A stretch of DNA of 64,000 bases from Hymenobacter sp. IS2118 (GCF_000715495.1 NZ_JNLX01000165.1:1-64000), one strand, 5' to 3'; shown: positions 26,237 through 35,029, counted from the first letter of the stretch. Translations and numbers: made by a program. The notes: generated by a model not told the origin, from the sequence alone.

Positions 26237-26281
26237 ATGAAATCACGCTGCTTCAGAAGCTTAAGTCTCTTTTTATACTAA
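26237..26281 (+). CDS. Possible 14-residue ORF with strong ribosome site
   Basis: ATG at 26237 follows GGAGGAGG (26225-26232), a strong Shine-Dalgarno sequence in a genome that hardly uses them. The ORF encodes MKSRCFRSLSLFLY and stops at TAA 26279. Its last codons overlap an AGTATAA-type half-site (complement). It could be a leader peptide or chance. No similarity is recognised. Confidence 0.25.
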   Translation: MKSRCFRSLSLFLY

Positions 26282-26365
26282 TGATTTAGTTAAACCCCTT
26301 TATAATATACACGCTCGACTTTCGAAAATATTTGCATTAAATACTTATACTCCTTAGTCTATTAA

Positions 26366-26402
26366 AGTATAAAAATATCAGCGAAATAAACTTTTTTATA
26401 CT
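26366..26402. repeat. 37-bp palindromic element, copy 2
   Basis: Arms ATTAAAGTATAAAAA (26361-26375) and TTTTTATACTTTAAT (26393-26407) are a perfect 15-bp inverted repeat around a core with CAGCGAA. The 37-bp inner part (26366-26402) aligns with copy 1: AGTA(C/T)AAAAA, (C/A)GCGAA, ACTTTTTT(G/A)TACT. It ends about 75 bp before the accessory gene start. Likely a protein-binding site. Confidence 0.75.
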
Positions 26403-26479
26403 TTAATAAAAACCTAGATTCCACTGAGTGGAATAGTCTACGTTAATAGTATTATTGTAGAAAGTATAAACACAAGCTG

Positions 26480-27508
26480 ATGCCTAAACTAATTGACTAC
26501 CCTAGAACGACCTACTCTGGTGCTTGGGAACTAGCGGAAATTACTGACGACACCGGAGGCAAGTGCGCTATAGAGACTGCAGCACGCAAGCTTAATCGGA
26601 AAGTAAGTGGCTCATTCAAAGCCATCATTGGCTCCGCAGTAAAATTTGGCCTGCTTACTAGCAAACGAGAATTGCTCACGACCACCACGTTATTTAAGCG
26701 AATCAAACACGCTTATGACAAACAGGAAGAAATAATATTCCACCGGGAAGCTTTCCTGACTCCTCCCCTTTTTACGCAGCTATGCCGGAAGTTCCGCTCA
26801 AGGGAGCTACCAATGCAAATGCTGGATGTAATGCTAATTCGTGAGTTTGGCGTCGAAGAAATAAATGCACAAGGAGTAGCAAAAGCCTTCGTAGAAGGTT
26901 GCCGGATGGTAGGCCTGCTGGATGAAAACAATATAGTGGCCGATATCGATGCCTTGACTACCAACAAATCGCCCCGACGTGAACTGGCGAGTATTCAACC
27001 TGCTGTAAATACCTTCAGAGAAGAAACCCAGACACCCGAGATACTTGAGTCGCTTTTACCACAAGTCCGAGATACTGAAGCCTCTAATTTGAACCAAGCG
27101 GACAAAAACCTCAATCGTAATGACTTATCAGCAGTCAACCGTACCCAAACAACTTTTCCCATTCATGCCTCCGATGCCATCGCCAGTCTATTCGGACTTA
27201 TGAATAATAGCGAACCAGACGAAGCTAAAACACAACCTGAAGCTGACACGAAGCCAGTGCCGCATAGCACCTTTCCGAACGAAATCGAACATGCTGTTGC
27301 TAAAACGCATCCATTTACTGCAATAGATGCAAAGGTTTCACGCCCAGTCCAACAAACAGTACCACAGCCGGTTGTCACCACAGGATACCAAATTCAGGTG
27401 AGTGGACCTGGAGTCAACACCATCTTATCTATCTACGAGGAAGAAGATGTAGCCATTGCAATGGCCCTGCTACAGAAAATCAGCCGACAGTTAAAAGCTA
27501 GCAGCTAG
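26480..27508 (+). CDS. Accessory protein with DUF5343-like N-terminal domain
   Basis: A 342-residue protein, less GC-rich than the neighbouring core genes. Residues 1-150 resemble DUF5343: a winged-helix-like start (WELAEITDDTGGKCAIETAA, GSFKAIIGSAVKFGLLTSKR), then LTPPLFTQLCRKFRS and IREFGVEEINAQGVAKAF followed by GLLDENN. Residues about 160-295 are a low-complexity Asn/Thr/Pro linker. The C-terminal 40 residues (QIQVSGPGVNTILSIYEEED, then AMALLQKISRQL) match the short conserved tail seen in such proteins. No signal peptide or catalytic motif is visible. It stands alone, with operator-like palindromes upstream and a perfect hairpin at its stop codon. Function is unknown; DNA binding is plausible. 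Confidence 0.6.
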   Translation: MPKLIDYPRTTYSGAWELAEITDDTGGKCAIETAARKLNRKVSGSFKAIIGSAVKFGLLTSKRELLTTTTLFKRIKHAYDKQEEIIFHREAFLTPPLFTQLCRKFRSRELPMQMLDVMLIREFGVEEINAQGVAKAFVEGCRMVGLLDENNIVADIDALTTNKSPRRELASIQPAVNTFREETQTPEILESLLPQVRDTEASNLNQADKNLNRNDLSAVNRTQTTFPIHASDAIASLFGLMNNSEPDEAKTQPEADTKPVPHSTFPNEIEHAVAKTHPFTAIDAKVSRPVQQTVPQPVVTTGYQIQVSGPGVNTILSIYEEEDVAIAMALLQKISRQLKASS

Positions 27509-27585
27509 CCAGTTGACTAAGGTCAAAACGATAAGGGCCCGTCTACTAGACGGGCCCTTATCGTTTTGACCTTAGTCAACTGGCT
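27507..27585. terminator. Perfect 38-bp hairpin between convergent genes
   Basis: Arms 27507-27544 and 27548-27585 are perfectly complementary over 38 bp with a 3-base loop. The last two bases of the stop codon of the accessory gene form the first pair. It ends 14 bp before the hisIE stop. It can serve as a bidirectional terminator; a long T run is lacking on the plus side (only GTTTT 16 bases later). Confidence 0.75.
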
Positions 27586-27598
27586 GTTGAGAATAGTT

Positions 27599-28267
27599 TT
27601 ATTGTTCGTTTAAATGCCGGGTATTTGGCAAGCGGTGACGCTCCTGCAAAATGGCGATTACTTCCGCCATTGGCACCCCAGCCGCAACGAGCAGAACCAA
27701 CAGGTGGTACAACAAATCCGCAACTTCCCCCGGAAGGGTTTCGCGGCTCCCACTCACGGCGTCAATGACAGTTTCAACGGCCTCCTCTCCTACTTTTTGG
27801 GCGATTTTCGGCATGCCTTTCTTGAAGAGCGAAACCGTGTAAGAAGTTGGCGCTTGCTCCGGAAAAGCATGGCGCTGCACAATCAAACGTTCCAGGCTGG
27901 ACAAAAAGCCGATGGGTGCGGCCGGAGCCTGCTGCTCATCGGCCTGCTCAAAGCAGCTGATGGTTCCCCGATGACACGTGGGACCAGCGGGAATGACGCG
28001 GATGAGCACAGTATCCGCATCGCAGTCCACGTGCAAACTCACCACCTGCAAGAAATTGCCGCTAGACTCGCCTTTAACCCACAAACGGTTCTTGGACCGG
28101 GAAAAGAAAGTTACCCGGCCGTCCTGCTGGGTCCGGCTCCAGGCTTCCGCGTTCATGTAGCCGAGCATCAGGACCTGACCGGTATCAGCATCCTGAATGA
28201 TGGCAGGCACCAGGCCAGTCACAGGGTCAAAACGGACGTCAGCAGCGGATGAGATTTGAGTAACCAT
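27599..28267 (-). CDS. hisIE: Bifunctional phosphoribosyl-AMP cyclohydrolase / phosphoribosyl-ATP pyrophosphatase
   Basis: Performs steps 2 and 3 of histidine synthesis. The 222-residue protein has HisI at about 1-125 (VLMLGYMNAEA, FFSRSKNRLWVKGESSGN, the zinc/metal motif DCDADTVL and GPTCHRGTISCF) and HisE at about 130-222 (KKGMPKIAQKVGEEAVETVI). ATG 28267 gives the family start; an upstream ATG at 28330 adds 21 unrelated residues. It is the last gene of the operon, 77 bp after hisF, and a perfect hairpin follows. Confidence 0.95.
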   Translation of the reverse strand: MVTQISSAADVRFDPVTGLVPAIIQDADTGQVLMLGYMNAEAWSRTQQDGRVTFFSRSKNRLWVKGESSGNFLQVVSLHVDCDADTVLIRVIPAGPTCHRGTISCFEQADEQQAPAAPIGFLSSLERLIVQRHAFPEQAPTSYTVSLFKKGMPKIAQKVGEEAVETVIDAVSGSRETLPGEVADLLYHLLVLLVAAGVPMAEVIAILQERHRLPNTRHLNEQ

Positions 28268-28344
28268 GGGCAAATTTGAAAAAAACAACCGGGAATAGTG
28301 ACTTTGGTGGCTCTTCCAGCCCGTTACCATTCCCTAGGTAATAA

Positions 28345-29100
28345 CTAAAGCCGAACAGGAATGCCCTCAGCGTGCAGGTACTGCTTCAGGGCGGGCAAAC
28401 CGGTTTCGTTGAAATGAAAAATACTGGCTGCCAGAGCTGCGTCAGCCCCACCGGCGCGGAAAACATCGGTGAAGTCGGAAGCCTGGCCGGCACCGCCCGA
28501 AGCAATAACCGGAATGGACACCGCGTCGCTCACGGCCCGCGTCAGGTCGAGGGCAAACCCGGATTTGGTACCGTCGTGGCTCATAGATGTCAGAAGAATT
28601 TCACCCGCTCCCAACTCGGCCGCCTCCTGGCACCACGCCACAGCCTCCCGGCCCGTAGCCACCGTGCCGGCACGCGTCATCACCTGCCATTCGCCGTCAA
28701 CTAGGCGCGCATCTACGGCCACCACCACGCACTGGGACCCGAAGCGGCCAGCCAGCTCGGCAATGAGCGCCGGGCGTGCCAGGGCCGCCGAATTGATGGA
28801 AACCTTGTCGGCACCACTCAACAGCAGCGCTTCCACGTCGGCCACCGTACTGATTCCGCCGCCCACCGTGAACGGGATATCCAGCACCCGCGCTACGTCG
28901 CGCACCAGCTCGGTGAGGGGTTTGCGGCGCTGGTTGGTGGCGGTGATGTCCAGAAACACCAGTTCATCCGCCCCTTCTTGAGCGTACCGGGCCGCCAAGG
29001 CAATGGGGTCGCCCGCATCACGCAGTCCTTCAAACTGAATGCCTTTCACGGTGCGGCCGTCACGGACGTCCAAACAGGGAATAAGTCGTTTCTTAACCAC
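28345..29100 (-). CDS. hisF: Imidazole glycerol phosphate synthase, cyclase subunit
   Basis: Uses ammonia delivered by HisH to convert PRFAR to imidazole glycerol phosphate and AICAR. A 251-residue TIM barrel. Catalytic Asp in [16 protein letters not shown] (N-terminus) and the second Asp in [14 protein letters not shown] are present, with phosphate loops FTVGGGIST and VIASGGAG. The start is GTG 29100; a stop codon lies three codons upstream in frame, so no earlier start is possible. An 83-bp gap separates it from hisA. Confidence 0.96.
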   Translation of the reverse strand: MVKKRLIPCLDVRDGRTVKGIQFEGLRDAGDPIALAARYAQEGADELVFLDITATNQRRKPLTELVRDVARVLDIPFTVGGGISTVADVEALLLSGADKVSINSAALARPALIAELAGRFGSQCVVVAVDARLVDGEWQVMTRAGTVATGREAVAWCQEAAELGAGEILLTSMSHDGTKSGFALDLTRAVSDAVSIPVIASGGAGQASDFTDVFRAGGADAALAASIFHFNETGLPALKQYLHAEGIPVRL

Positions 29101-29184
29101 GGAACTCTAGAGAAAACGGTAATATGAACACATGTTGGCTATTAAAAATGTACCCGCACGCTTGAACATCGGAACGGTCAAATC

Positions 29185-29901
29185 TTAAAGGAAAGGCTGG
29201 AGCTCCGCCAGCGACAAAGTCCCTTCGTAAAGGGCTTTGCCGATGATGGCCCCGTGCATGCCGGCTTCTGCCAGCGCTTCCACATCGGCCAGGGTGGTTA
29301 CGCCACCACTGGCAATGAATTTTGCCGCCGGAAACTGCGCAATCAAGGTTTTGTAGATGGCCAATGACGGGCCTTGCATCAACCCATCCTTGCTCACATC
29401 CGTGCAAATAAAAGTCGTGGCGCCAGTATTCAGATAGTTCGAGATGAAATCAACCAGCCGAAGCTCACTCTGGTCGGCCCAGGCATTCACCATGATGTGC
29501 TCGCCCTTGAAGTCGGCCCCGAGAAAAATAGTATCGGGCCCAAACTGGGTAAGCCAGTCCGCTACGGTCGCGGGCTCACGCACAGCCAGGCTCCCAGCAG
29601 TAACGTGGTTAGCGCCGGCATCCAGTATTTGGGTGAGGGCGGCAAAGGTTTGAATCCCGCCGCCAGCATCAATATCCAGCGCAGTCTTGGCGGCAATGGC
29701 TTCGAGGATGGCAAGATTTACCGGCTGGCCGGCCCGCGCCCCGTCAAGGTCCACCAGATGCAGGCGTTTTACTCCGGCATCAGCAAAGCGCTGCGCGACG
29801 GCCACCGGGTCCGCATCATAGGTGGTTTGGCGGGAGAAGTCACCGGCGCTGAGCCGGACACACTGGCCGTTGACAAGGTCGATTGCGGGAATTATTTCCA
29901 C
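29185..29901 (-). CDS. hisA: ProFAR isomerase
   Basis: Isomerises the aminoaldose 5'-ProFAR to the aminoketose PRFAR (step 4). A 238-residue TIM barrel: first Asp in EIIPAIDLVNGQCVRL, GGGIQTF phosphate loop, the second Asp in LGADFKGEHIMVNAW and IASGGVTTLADVEAL. The start is GTG 29901; hisH ends 30 bp upstream. Confidence 0.95.
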   Translation of the reverse strand: MEIIPAIDLVNGQCVRLSAGDFSRQTTYDADPVAVAQRFADAGVKRLHLVDLDGARAGQPVNLAILEAIAAKTALDIDAGGGIQTFAALTQILDAGANHVTAGSLAVREPATVADWLTQFGPDTIFLGADFKGEHIMVNAWADQSELRLVDFISNYLNTGATTFICTDVSKDGLMQGPSLAIYKTLIAQFPAAKFIASGGVTTLADVEALAEAGMHGAIIGKALYEGTLSLAELQPFL

Positions 29902-29931
29902 TGAAGTTGAAAAACGCGAAAAACGAAAGAA

Positions 29932-30519
29932 TTATAAATTGAGAAAGTTGGCCAGAATGCGGGTACCGACCGCACCACTCTTCTCGGTATGAAACTGCAC
30001 GCCGTAGAAATTGCGATGCTGCACCGCCGCGCTAAACGGGGCCGGATGCGTAGATTCGGCAATGGTGTAGGCCCCCACCGGGGCATAATAGCTGTGCACG
30101 AAATACACGTGGTCGGCATCGGTGAGGCCGGCAAACAACGGACCTTGCAAGGCCTGCAGGTTGTTCCAGCCCATATGCGGCACCTTGTGCGTGGCATCGG
30201 CTGCGAAACGCCGCACTGCAAAGGGCAGGAGCCCCAACAGCGGTGTGTCGTTTTCTTCGCTGTGCTGGCCGATGAGCTGCATGCCCAGGCAAATCCCCAG
30301 AAAGGGCTGTGTAAGCGTGGGAAGTACCTGGTCCAAACCAGCGGCCCGCAAAGCCTGCATGGCCGACGAAGCTTCGCCTTCGCCGGGAAACAGCACCTTA
30401 TCGGCTTTGCGCAATATTTCGGGGTCGGCGGTCAGCGTTGCCTGAGCACCCAAACGCTCCAAAGCAAAAAGTACCGACTGCACGTTTCCTCCTTTGTAAT
30501 CAACTACTGCAATTTCCAT
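29932..30519 (-). CDS. hisH: Imidazole glycerol phosphate synthase, glutaminase subunit
   Basis: Class I glutamine amidotransferase supplying ammonia to HisF. In the 195-residue protein the catalytic triad is visible as C77 (LGICLGMQLIG), H177 and E179 (GVQFHTEKSG). The oxyanion region FPGEGEASSAM carries GEGEA rather than the commoner G-V-G sequence. ATG 30519. It lies between hisB and hisA. Confidence 0.96.
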   Translation of the reverse strand: MEIAVVDYKGGNVQSVLFALERLGAQATLTADPEILRKADKVLFPGEGEASSAMQALRAAGLDQVLPTLTQPFLGICLGMQLIGQHSEENDTPLLGLLPFAVRRFAADATHKVPHMGWNNLQALQGPLFAGLTDADHVYFVHSYYAPVGAYTIAESTHPAPFSAAVQHRNFYGVQFHTEKSGAVGTRILANFLNL

Positions 30520-30581
30520 TATCTACAAATATTACCCATTTGTAACAAGCAATAACATTATTCATTTGTCAAATAAAGTTA

Positions 30582-31682
30582 CTATAGTATTCCCTTGGTG
30601 CTGGGAATGGCAACTGAATCATCCCGTTGCAGCGCCATCTTAATGGCTTTAGCCACAGCCTTGAAAATTGCTTCGATTTTGTGGTGCTCGTTATCACCCG
30701 AACACGCAATATTCAGCGTGGCCTTAGCATTATCGGTAAAGGACTTGAAGAAGTGAAAGAACAGCTCCGTGGGCAAATCTCCTACCCGCTCGCGCCGGAA
30801 TTCCGCATTCCAGACCAACCACGGGCGACCCGAGAAGTCAATGGCCGCCTGGGCCAGGGCCTCGTCCATGGGCAGCAGGAAGCCGTAGCGAGCCAGCCCC
30901 CTCTTCTCTCCCAAGGCCTGGGAAAAAGCAGTCCCCAGCGCCAGCGCCGTGTCCTCTACGGTGTGATGCTCGTCAATGTGCAAATCACCTTTTACCCTTA
31001 TGTGTAAATCGACCCCGCTATGACGGCCGAGTTGTTCCAACATATGGTCAAAGAATCCCAGGCCGGTATGGATGTCCGTTTTACCGGTGCCATCCAGATT
31101 CAGATTCACTTCAATCTGAGTTTCGTTAGTGTTGCGTTCTATTACTGCGGTGCGGGCCGGGTAGCGCAGATGGCGGTAGATAGCTTCCCAGCTCGTGGTA
31201 GTCAGCACGGCCCGGGAGTCGGACTCCTCTCCTATCAGAATGGCCTTGCTGCCCAGATTCACGGCTAGCTCCACATCGGTCAGCCGGTCGCCGATGACAA
31301 AGGAGTTTGCCAGGTCGTATTCATTGGCCGGGTCCAGGTATTGGCCCAGCAAACCGGTTCTTGGTTTTCGCGTGGCCAAGCCCTCGTGCGGAAAGCTACG
31401 GTCGATGTGCTCAGCAACGAAGTGCACACCCTCCCCCGCCAGAATCTCCTGCATCAGCCGATGTGGCGGCCAAAACGTGTCTTCTGGAAAGCTGGCAGTT
31501 CCCAACCCGTCCTGGTTGCTCACCAGCACGAGTTCGTACTCGGGCAAATCGCGGGCAATACGGGCCAGGGCGCTAATGCAGCCTGGTAAAAAAGCAAACT
31601 TTTCCAAGCTGTCGACCTGCTGGCTAGGCTGGGGCTCCACGAGGATGGTGCCATCGCGGTCAATAAAAAGGGCCTTTTTCAA
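30582..31682 (-). CDS. hisB: Bifunctional histidinol-phosphatase / imidazoleglycerol-phosphate dehydratase
   Basis: Steps 6 and 8 of the pathway in one 366-residue protein. Residues 1-165 are a HAD phosphatase with the DxD nucleophile motif (FIDRDGT, D8 and D10), TRKPRTGLL and [12 protein letters not shown]. Residues about 175-366 are the IGP dehydratase with HH-x3-ED metal motifs ([14 protein letters not shown] and [12 protein letters not shown]). Residues 95-110, where the E. coli enzyme has zinc-binding Cys and His, read [16 protein letters not shown] and lack every cysteine. The start is TTG 31682, directly preceded in frame by a stop codon. Confidence 0.95.
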   Translation of the reverse strand: MKKALFIDRDGTILVEPQPSQQVDSLEKFAFLPGCISALARIARDLPEYELVLVSNQDGLGTASFPEDTFWPPHRLMQEILAGEGVHFVAEHIDRSFPHEGLATRKPRTGLLGQYLDPANEYDLANSFVIGDRLTDVELAVNLGSKAILIGEESDSRAVLTTTSWEAIYRHLRYPARTAVIERNTNETQIEVNLNLDGTGKTDIHTGLGFFDHMLEQLGRHSGVDLHIRVKGDLHIDEHHTVEDTALALGTAFSQALGEKRGLARYGFLLPMDEALAQAAIDFSGRPWLVWNAEFRRERVGDLPTELFFHFFKSFTDNAKATLNIACSGDNEHHKIEAIFKAVAKAIKMALQRDDSVAIPSTKGIL

Positions 31683-31756
31683 TTATATGGGCAATTAACA
31701 GTGAGCGAAATTACAGCGAAGCAGTACCTCGCTGGTTGGCGGGCAAACCGAAAGCT

Positions 31757-34168
31757 TTAATGGTTCGATACCAATTCAGCAGGCTGAAGGGCGCCGATTT
31801 CGGCCAGGGCCTGGAGTAGGAGGCTGTTTTCGGCGGCCGTACCAACGGTCAGGCGCAGACAACCGGCGCAACCCGGTTGGGTCGTGCGGTTGCGCACCAC
31901 GATGCCCCGCGCTCGCAGTTGGTCGTAGACTGCAGTGGCGTCAAGGTTGAAACGCACCAACAAAAAATTGGCATCCGAAGGAAATACGTGCTCAACGATA
32001 GGCAATTGCGGCAATTCGGCGGCCAATACTTCCCGGCCCGCCAGTAGCTCGGCTTGCATTGCGGGCAGCTGGGGCGCCGCAGCCAGCGCCGTCAGCGCGT
32101 GCTGCTGCGTAGCGGCCGAAATATTATAGGGTGGCTTAATCTTATTGAGGTAGCCGATAAACGCCGGCGCCGCGTAGGCCACGCCCAGGCGCAGGCCGGC
32201 CAGGCCCCAGGCCTTGGAAAAGGTTTGCAGCACCACCAAACGCGGAAACTCGGCTAAACGAGTGGTCCAGCTGGGAGCCGCCGCGAAGTCCGCGTACGCT
32301 TCATCCACCACGACAATTCCCCGGAAGGTGCGCAGCGCGGTTTCCACTGCTGCTTGCGCAAGCAGGTTTCCGGTGGGGTTGTTGGGCGAGCACAGGAACA
32401 GCAGCTTGGCGTTTGATGCCGCTAAAATCGCAGCGGCATCGGCGGGGAGTTGGAAATCCGGCGTCAGCGGCAGGCGCTCTACGCGCACGTCGTTGAGGTT
32501 GGCCGCCACTTCGTACATGCCATAAGTCGGCGGGCAGATAATAATGCTGTCCTGGCCGGGCGTGCAGGTAAGACGCACCAGTAAATCGATGGCTTCATCG
32601 GAGCCGTTGCCGAGGAAAATATTGCCGGGCACTACCTCCTTCAACTGCGCCAGCTCCGCTTTGATGGCACGCTGGTGCGGGTCAGGATAACGGCTGAAAT
32701 CGTCGCCTCCCACGGAGCCGAGGCTGTTCTCGTTCGCATCGAGCATTACCGGCGCCATGCCTTCAAACTCGTCGCGGGCGGAAGAATACGCCTGCATGCG
32801 CTCCACGCTGGGACGGATAAGTCCGGCATACGGCACGGAAATATTCTCCTGGCCGGCACCAGCCGTTTGGGATGCAGCTTCGCCCAACGCAGCAAGCCGT
32901 ACCGCAACGGCCCGCGCGTGCGCCGCCAGTCCTTCGGCCTCGGCCATCGTCTCCACTACCGGGCCCAGCGTGCGCAAACCCGGTGCGGAAAGCCGCTGGA
33001 AGGTAATTTTTTTAATAAATGAATCCAGTGACACGCCGCTGTATTGCCGGGCGTACCCGCTGGTGGGCAGGGTGTGGTTGGTGCCGGAAGCATAGTCGCC
33101 CACGGCTTCGGGCGTGAAGTGGCCCAGAAAGACCGAGCCCGCGTTGGTGACCTGAGCGGCCAGTGCATCGGCATTGTCGGTAGCCAGGATAAGGTGCTCG
33201 GGCGCGTATTGGTTGGAAAACGCCAGCATAGTAGCCGCATCCGCCAGCAGCACGGCCCGGCTGTTATCCAACGCCACTGCCGCAACGTCGCGCCGGGGTA
33301 GCGTGGCCAATTGCCGGGTCACCTCGGCCTGAACCTGGTCGATAACAGCTTGTGAATCGCTAAGCAGAATCACCTGGGAATCCGGGCCGTGCTCGGCCTG
33401 CGACAGTAAATCGGCGGCGACGAAAGCCGGATTGGCCGTGGCATCCGCAATGACGAGTACTTCGGAAGGACCGGCCGGCATGTCGATGGCCACGCCGAAT
33501 TCGGCGGCGGCCAGCTGCTTGGCGGCGGTGACGTACCGGTTGCCGGGACCAAAAATCTTGTCAACCGATGGCACCGAATCAGTGCCGAGGGCCAGGGCGG
33601 CAACCGCCTGCGCCCCGCCCGCCTTCACGACTTTTTCGATACCCAGAAGCTGGGCCACGAACAAAATCACCGGGCTCACCGAGCCATCGGGTTGCGGGGG
33701 CGTGCAAACCACCACCTGCGGGCAGCCGGCCAAACGAGCCGGCACGCCCAGCATCAGCAGCGTGCTGAACAGCGGCGCCGAACCACCGGGTACATACAAA
33801 CCCACCCGCTGCACGGGCACCGCCCGCCGCGAGCACACCACGCCGGGCATGGTTTCCACCCGCAGCTCGGGTTCGCGCTGAGCGGAATGAAAGGCTTCAA
33901 TATTGGCTTTGGCCTGCCGAATAGCCAGTTGCAGCGCGGCGGGCACCTGGGCGGCGGCGGCGGCAAACTCCGCCTCAGATACCAACAAGGTGGTGAGCGT
34001 GGCGCGGTCCAACTCGGCGGTGAGGGCCAGCAGGGCCCCATCGCCTCCTTGGCGCACCTGCGCAAAAATATCGCGGACGCGGGCCGCTACCTGGGGAGCT
34101 TCGGCGGTGGCAGCCCGCTGTTGCAGGGCGGGCCAGGTGCCGGGCGCGGGAAACGAATAAGCTTGCAT
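31757..34168 (-). CDS. hisD-hisC: Fused histidinol dehydrogenase - histidinol-phosphate aminotransferase
   Basis: One uninterrupted 803-residue frame joins two enzymes usually encoded separately. Residues about 1-428 are HisD, oxidising histidinol to histidine with NAD+ and zinc: VGLYVPGGSAPL, IFGPGNRYVTAAK, PAGPSEVLVIAD, LSQAEHGPDSQ (Q257, H260 zinc ligands), YAPEHLIL (E324/H325 base) and GTNHTLPTSGYAR. A linker (429-446) leads to HisC (about 447-803), a PLP aminotransferase: DANENSLGS, NGSDEAIDLL, SPNNPTGNL, VVDEAYADF and the PLP lysine K652 in TFSKAWGLAGLRLG. HisC acts at step 7 and HisD at steps 9-10, flanking the HisB phosphatase. No stop, frameshift or ribosome site is visible at the junction. 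Confidence 0.95.
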   Translation of the reverse strand: MQAYSFPAPGTWPALQQRAATAEAPQVAARVRDIFAQVRQGGDGALLALTAELDRATLTTLLVSEAEFAAAAAQVPAALQLAIRQAKANIEAFHSAQREPELRVETMPGVVCSRRAVPVQRVGLYVPGGSAPLFSTLLMLGVPARLAGCPQVVVCTPPQPDGSVSPVILFVAQLLGIEKVVKAGGAQAVAALALGTDSVPSVDKIFGPGNRYVTAAKQLAAAEFGVAIDMPAGPSEVLVIADATANPAFVAADLLSQAEHGPDSQVILLSDSQAVIDQVQAEVTRQLATLPRRDVAAVALDNSRAVLLADAATMLAFSNQYAPEHLILATDNADALAAQVTNAGSVFLGHFTPEAVGDYASGTNHTLPTSGYARQYSGVSLDSFIKKITFQRLSAPGLRTLGPVVETMAEAEGLAAHARAVAVRLAALGEAASQTAGAGQENISVPYAGLIRPSVERMQAYSSARDEFEGMAPVMLDANENSLGSVGGDDFSRYPDPHQRAIKAELAQLKEVVPGNIFLGNGSDEAIDLLVRLTCTPGQDSIIICPPTYGMYEVAANLNDVRVERLPLTPDFQLPADAAAILAASNAKLLFLCSPNNPTGNLLAQAAVETALRTFRGIVVVDEAYADFAAAPSWTTRLAEFPRLVVLQTFSKAWGLAGLRLGVAYAAPAFIGYLNKIKPPYNISAATQQHALTALAAAPQLPAMQAELLAGREVLAAELPQLPIVEHVFPSDANFLLVRFNLDATAVYDQLRARGIVVRNRTTQPGCAGCLRLTVGTAAENSLLLQALAEIGALQPAELVSNH

Positions 34169-34177
34169 GGCAAACGT

Positions 34178-35029
34178 TTAAGCAATCATTTTTTCGATAG
34201 GCAACACCAAAATACCCTCGGCCCCAACGGCTTTGAGCTGGCTGGTGATGTGCCAGAAATCATCTTCCTGCACCACCGACTGCACCGAAACCCACCCGGC
34301 TTCGGCCAATGGGGTGACGGTGGGCGACTTGATGCCGGGCAATAGCTCCCGCACCTGGTCGAGCGCCGTGATGGGCGCGTTGAGCACGATGTACTTGCTG
34401 CGCTTGGCGCGGCGCACGGCCTGCATCCGGAAGCGCAGCTGGTCGAGCAGCTCGCTTTGTTCGGCCGACAGATTGGGCTGGGCGATGAGCACGGCTTCGG
34501 AGCGAAACACGGTTTCCACTTCGCGCAGGCCATTGCCGAGCAGCGTTGAACCGCTGCTCACGATGTCGCAGATTGCCTCGGCCAGGCCGATGCTGGGCGC
34601 AATCTCCACCGAACCGCTGATGGTGTGCAAGTGGGCCTGCACGCCGTTTTCGGCCAGGTAGCGGCCCAGAATATTGGGGTAGGAAGTGGCGATGTTTTTA
34701 CCTTGTAACGCAGCAATCGAGGCGTAGGCATCGGCGCGGGGTACGGCCAGGCTGAGGCGGCATTTGCTGAACCCGAGGGTTTCGACTTCCAAATCCGGAA
34801 AGCCGGCTTCCACCAGCACGTTTTGGCCCACGATGCCCAGGTCGGCCACCCCGTCCTGCACGTAGCCCGGAATATCATCGTCGCGCAGGAAGAGGATTTC
34901 GAGCGGGAAATTAGTGGCTTCGGTTTTCAGCTTATAAGAGCTGCTGATGAAGTTGATGCCGCATTCGCGAATGAGGGACAGGGAATCCTCGCTCAGGCGA
35001 CCGGACTTTTGGATGGCTAATCGTAGCAT
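34178..35029 (-). CDS. hisG: ATP phosphoribosyltransferase, long form
   Basis: The committing first step: ATP plus PRPP to phosphoribosyl-ATP. The 283-residue length and a C-terminal regulatory ACT-like domain (about 215-283, SPTVTPLAEAGWVSVQSVV) mark the hexameric long form, which is normally inhibited by histidine. Motifs: LRLAIQKSGRLSEDSL, DGVADLGIVGQNVL, EIAPSIGLAEAICDIVSSGS (PRPP site) and TLLGNGLREVE. ATG 35029 gives the family start. First enzyme gene of the operon, 9 bp upstream of hisDC and downstream of the histidine-rich leader ORF. Confidence 0.96.
   Translation of the reverse strand: MLRLAIQKSGRLSEDSLSLIRECGINFISSSYKLKTEATNFPLEILFLRDDDIPGYVQDGVADLGIVGQNVLVEAGFPDLEVETLGFSKCRLSLAVPRADAYASIAALQGKNIATSYPNILGRYLAENGVQAHLHTISGSVEIAPSIGLAEAICDIVSSGSTLLGNGLREVETVFRSEAVLIAQPNLSAEQSELLDQLRFRMQAVRRAKRSKYIVLNAPITALDQVRELLPGIKSPTVTPLAEAGWVSVQSVVQEDDFWHITSQLKAVGAEGILVLPIEKMIA

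Larger units (their letters stand above)
25763..26479. other. AT-rich non-coding island
   Basis: About 720 bp clearly richer in A and T than the rest of the window, with no long gene. It carries two related 37-bp palindromic elements (26164-26200 and 26366-26402), further half-sites reading AGTATAA or its complement (near 26271 and 26462), and one very short ORF with a strong ribosome site. It is upstream of the accessory gene at 26480 and probably contains its control region. Confidence 0.7.

Noticed and set aside
25763..26479. Chromosomal replication origin
   Set aside because: AT-rich with palindromes, but I found no DnaA-box cluster (TTATCCACA type) and no dnaA or dnaN gene.
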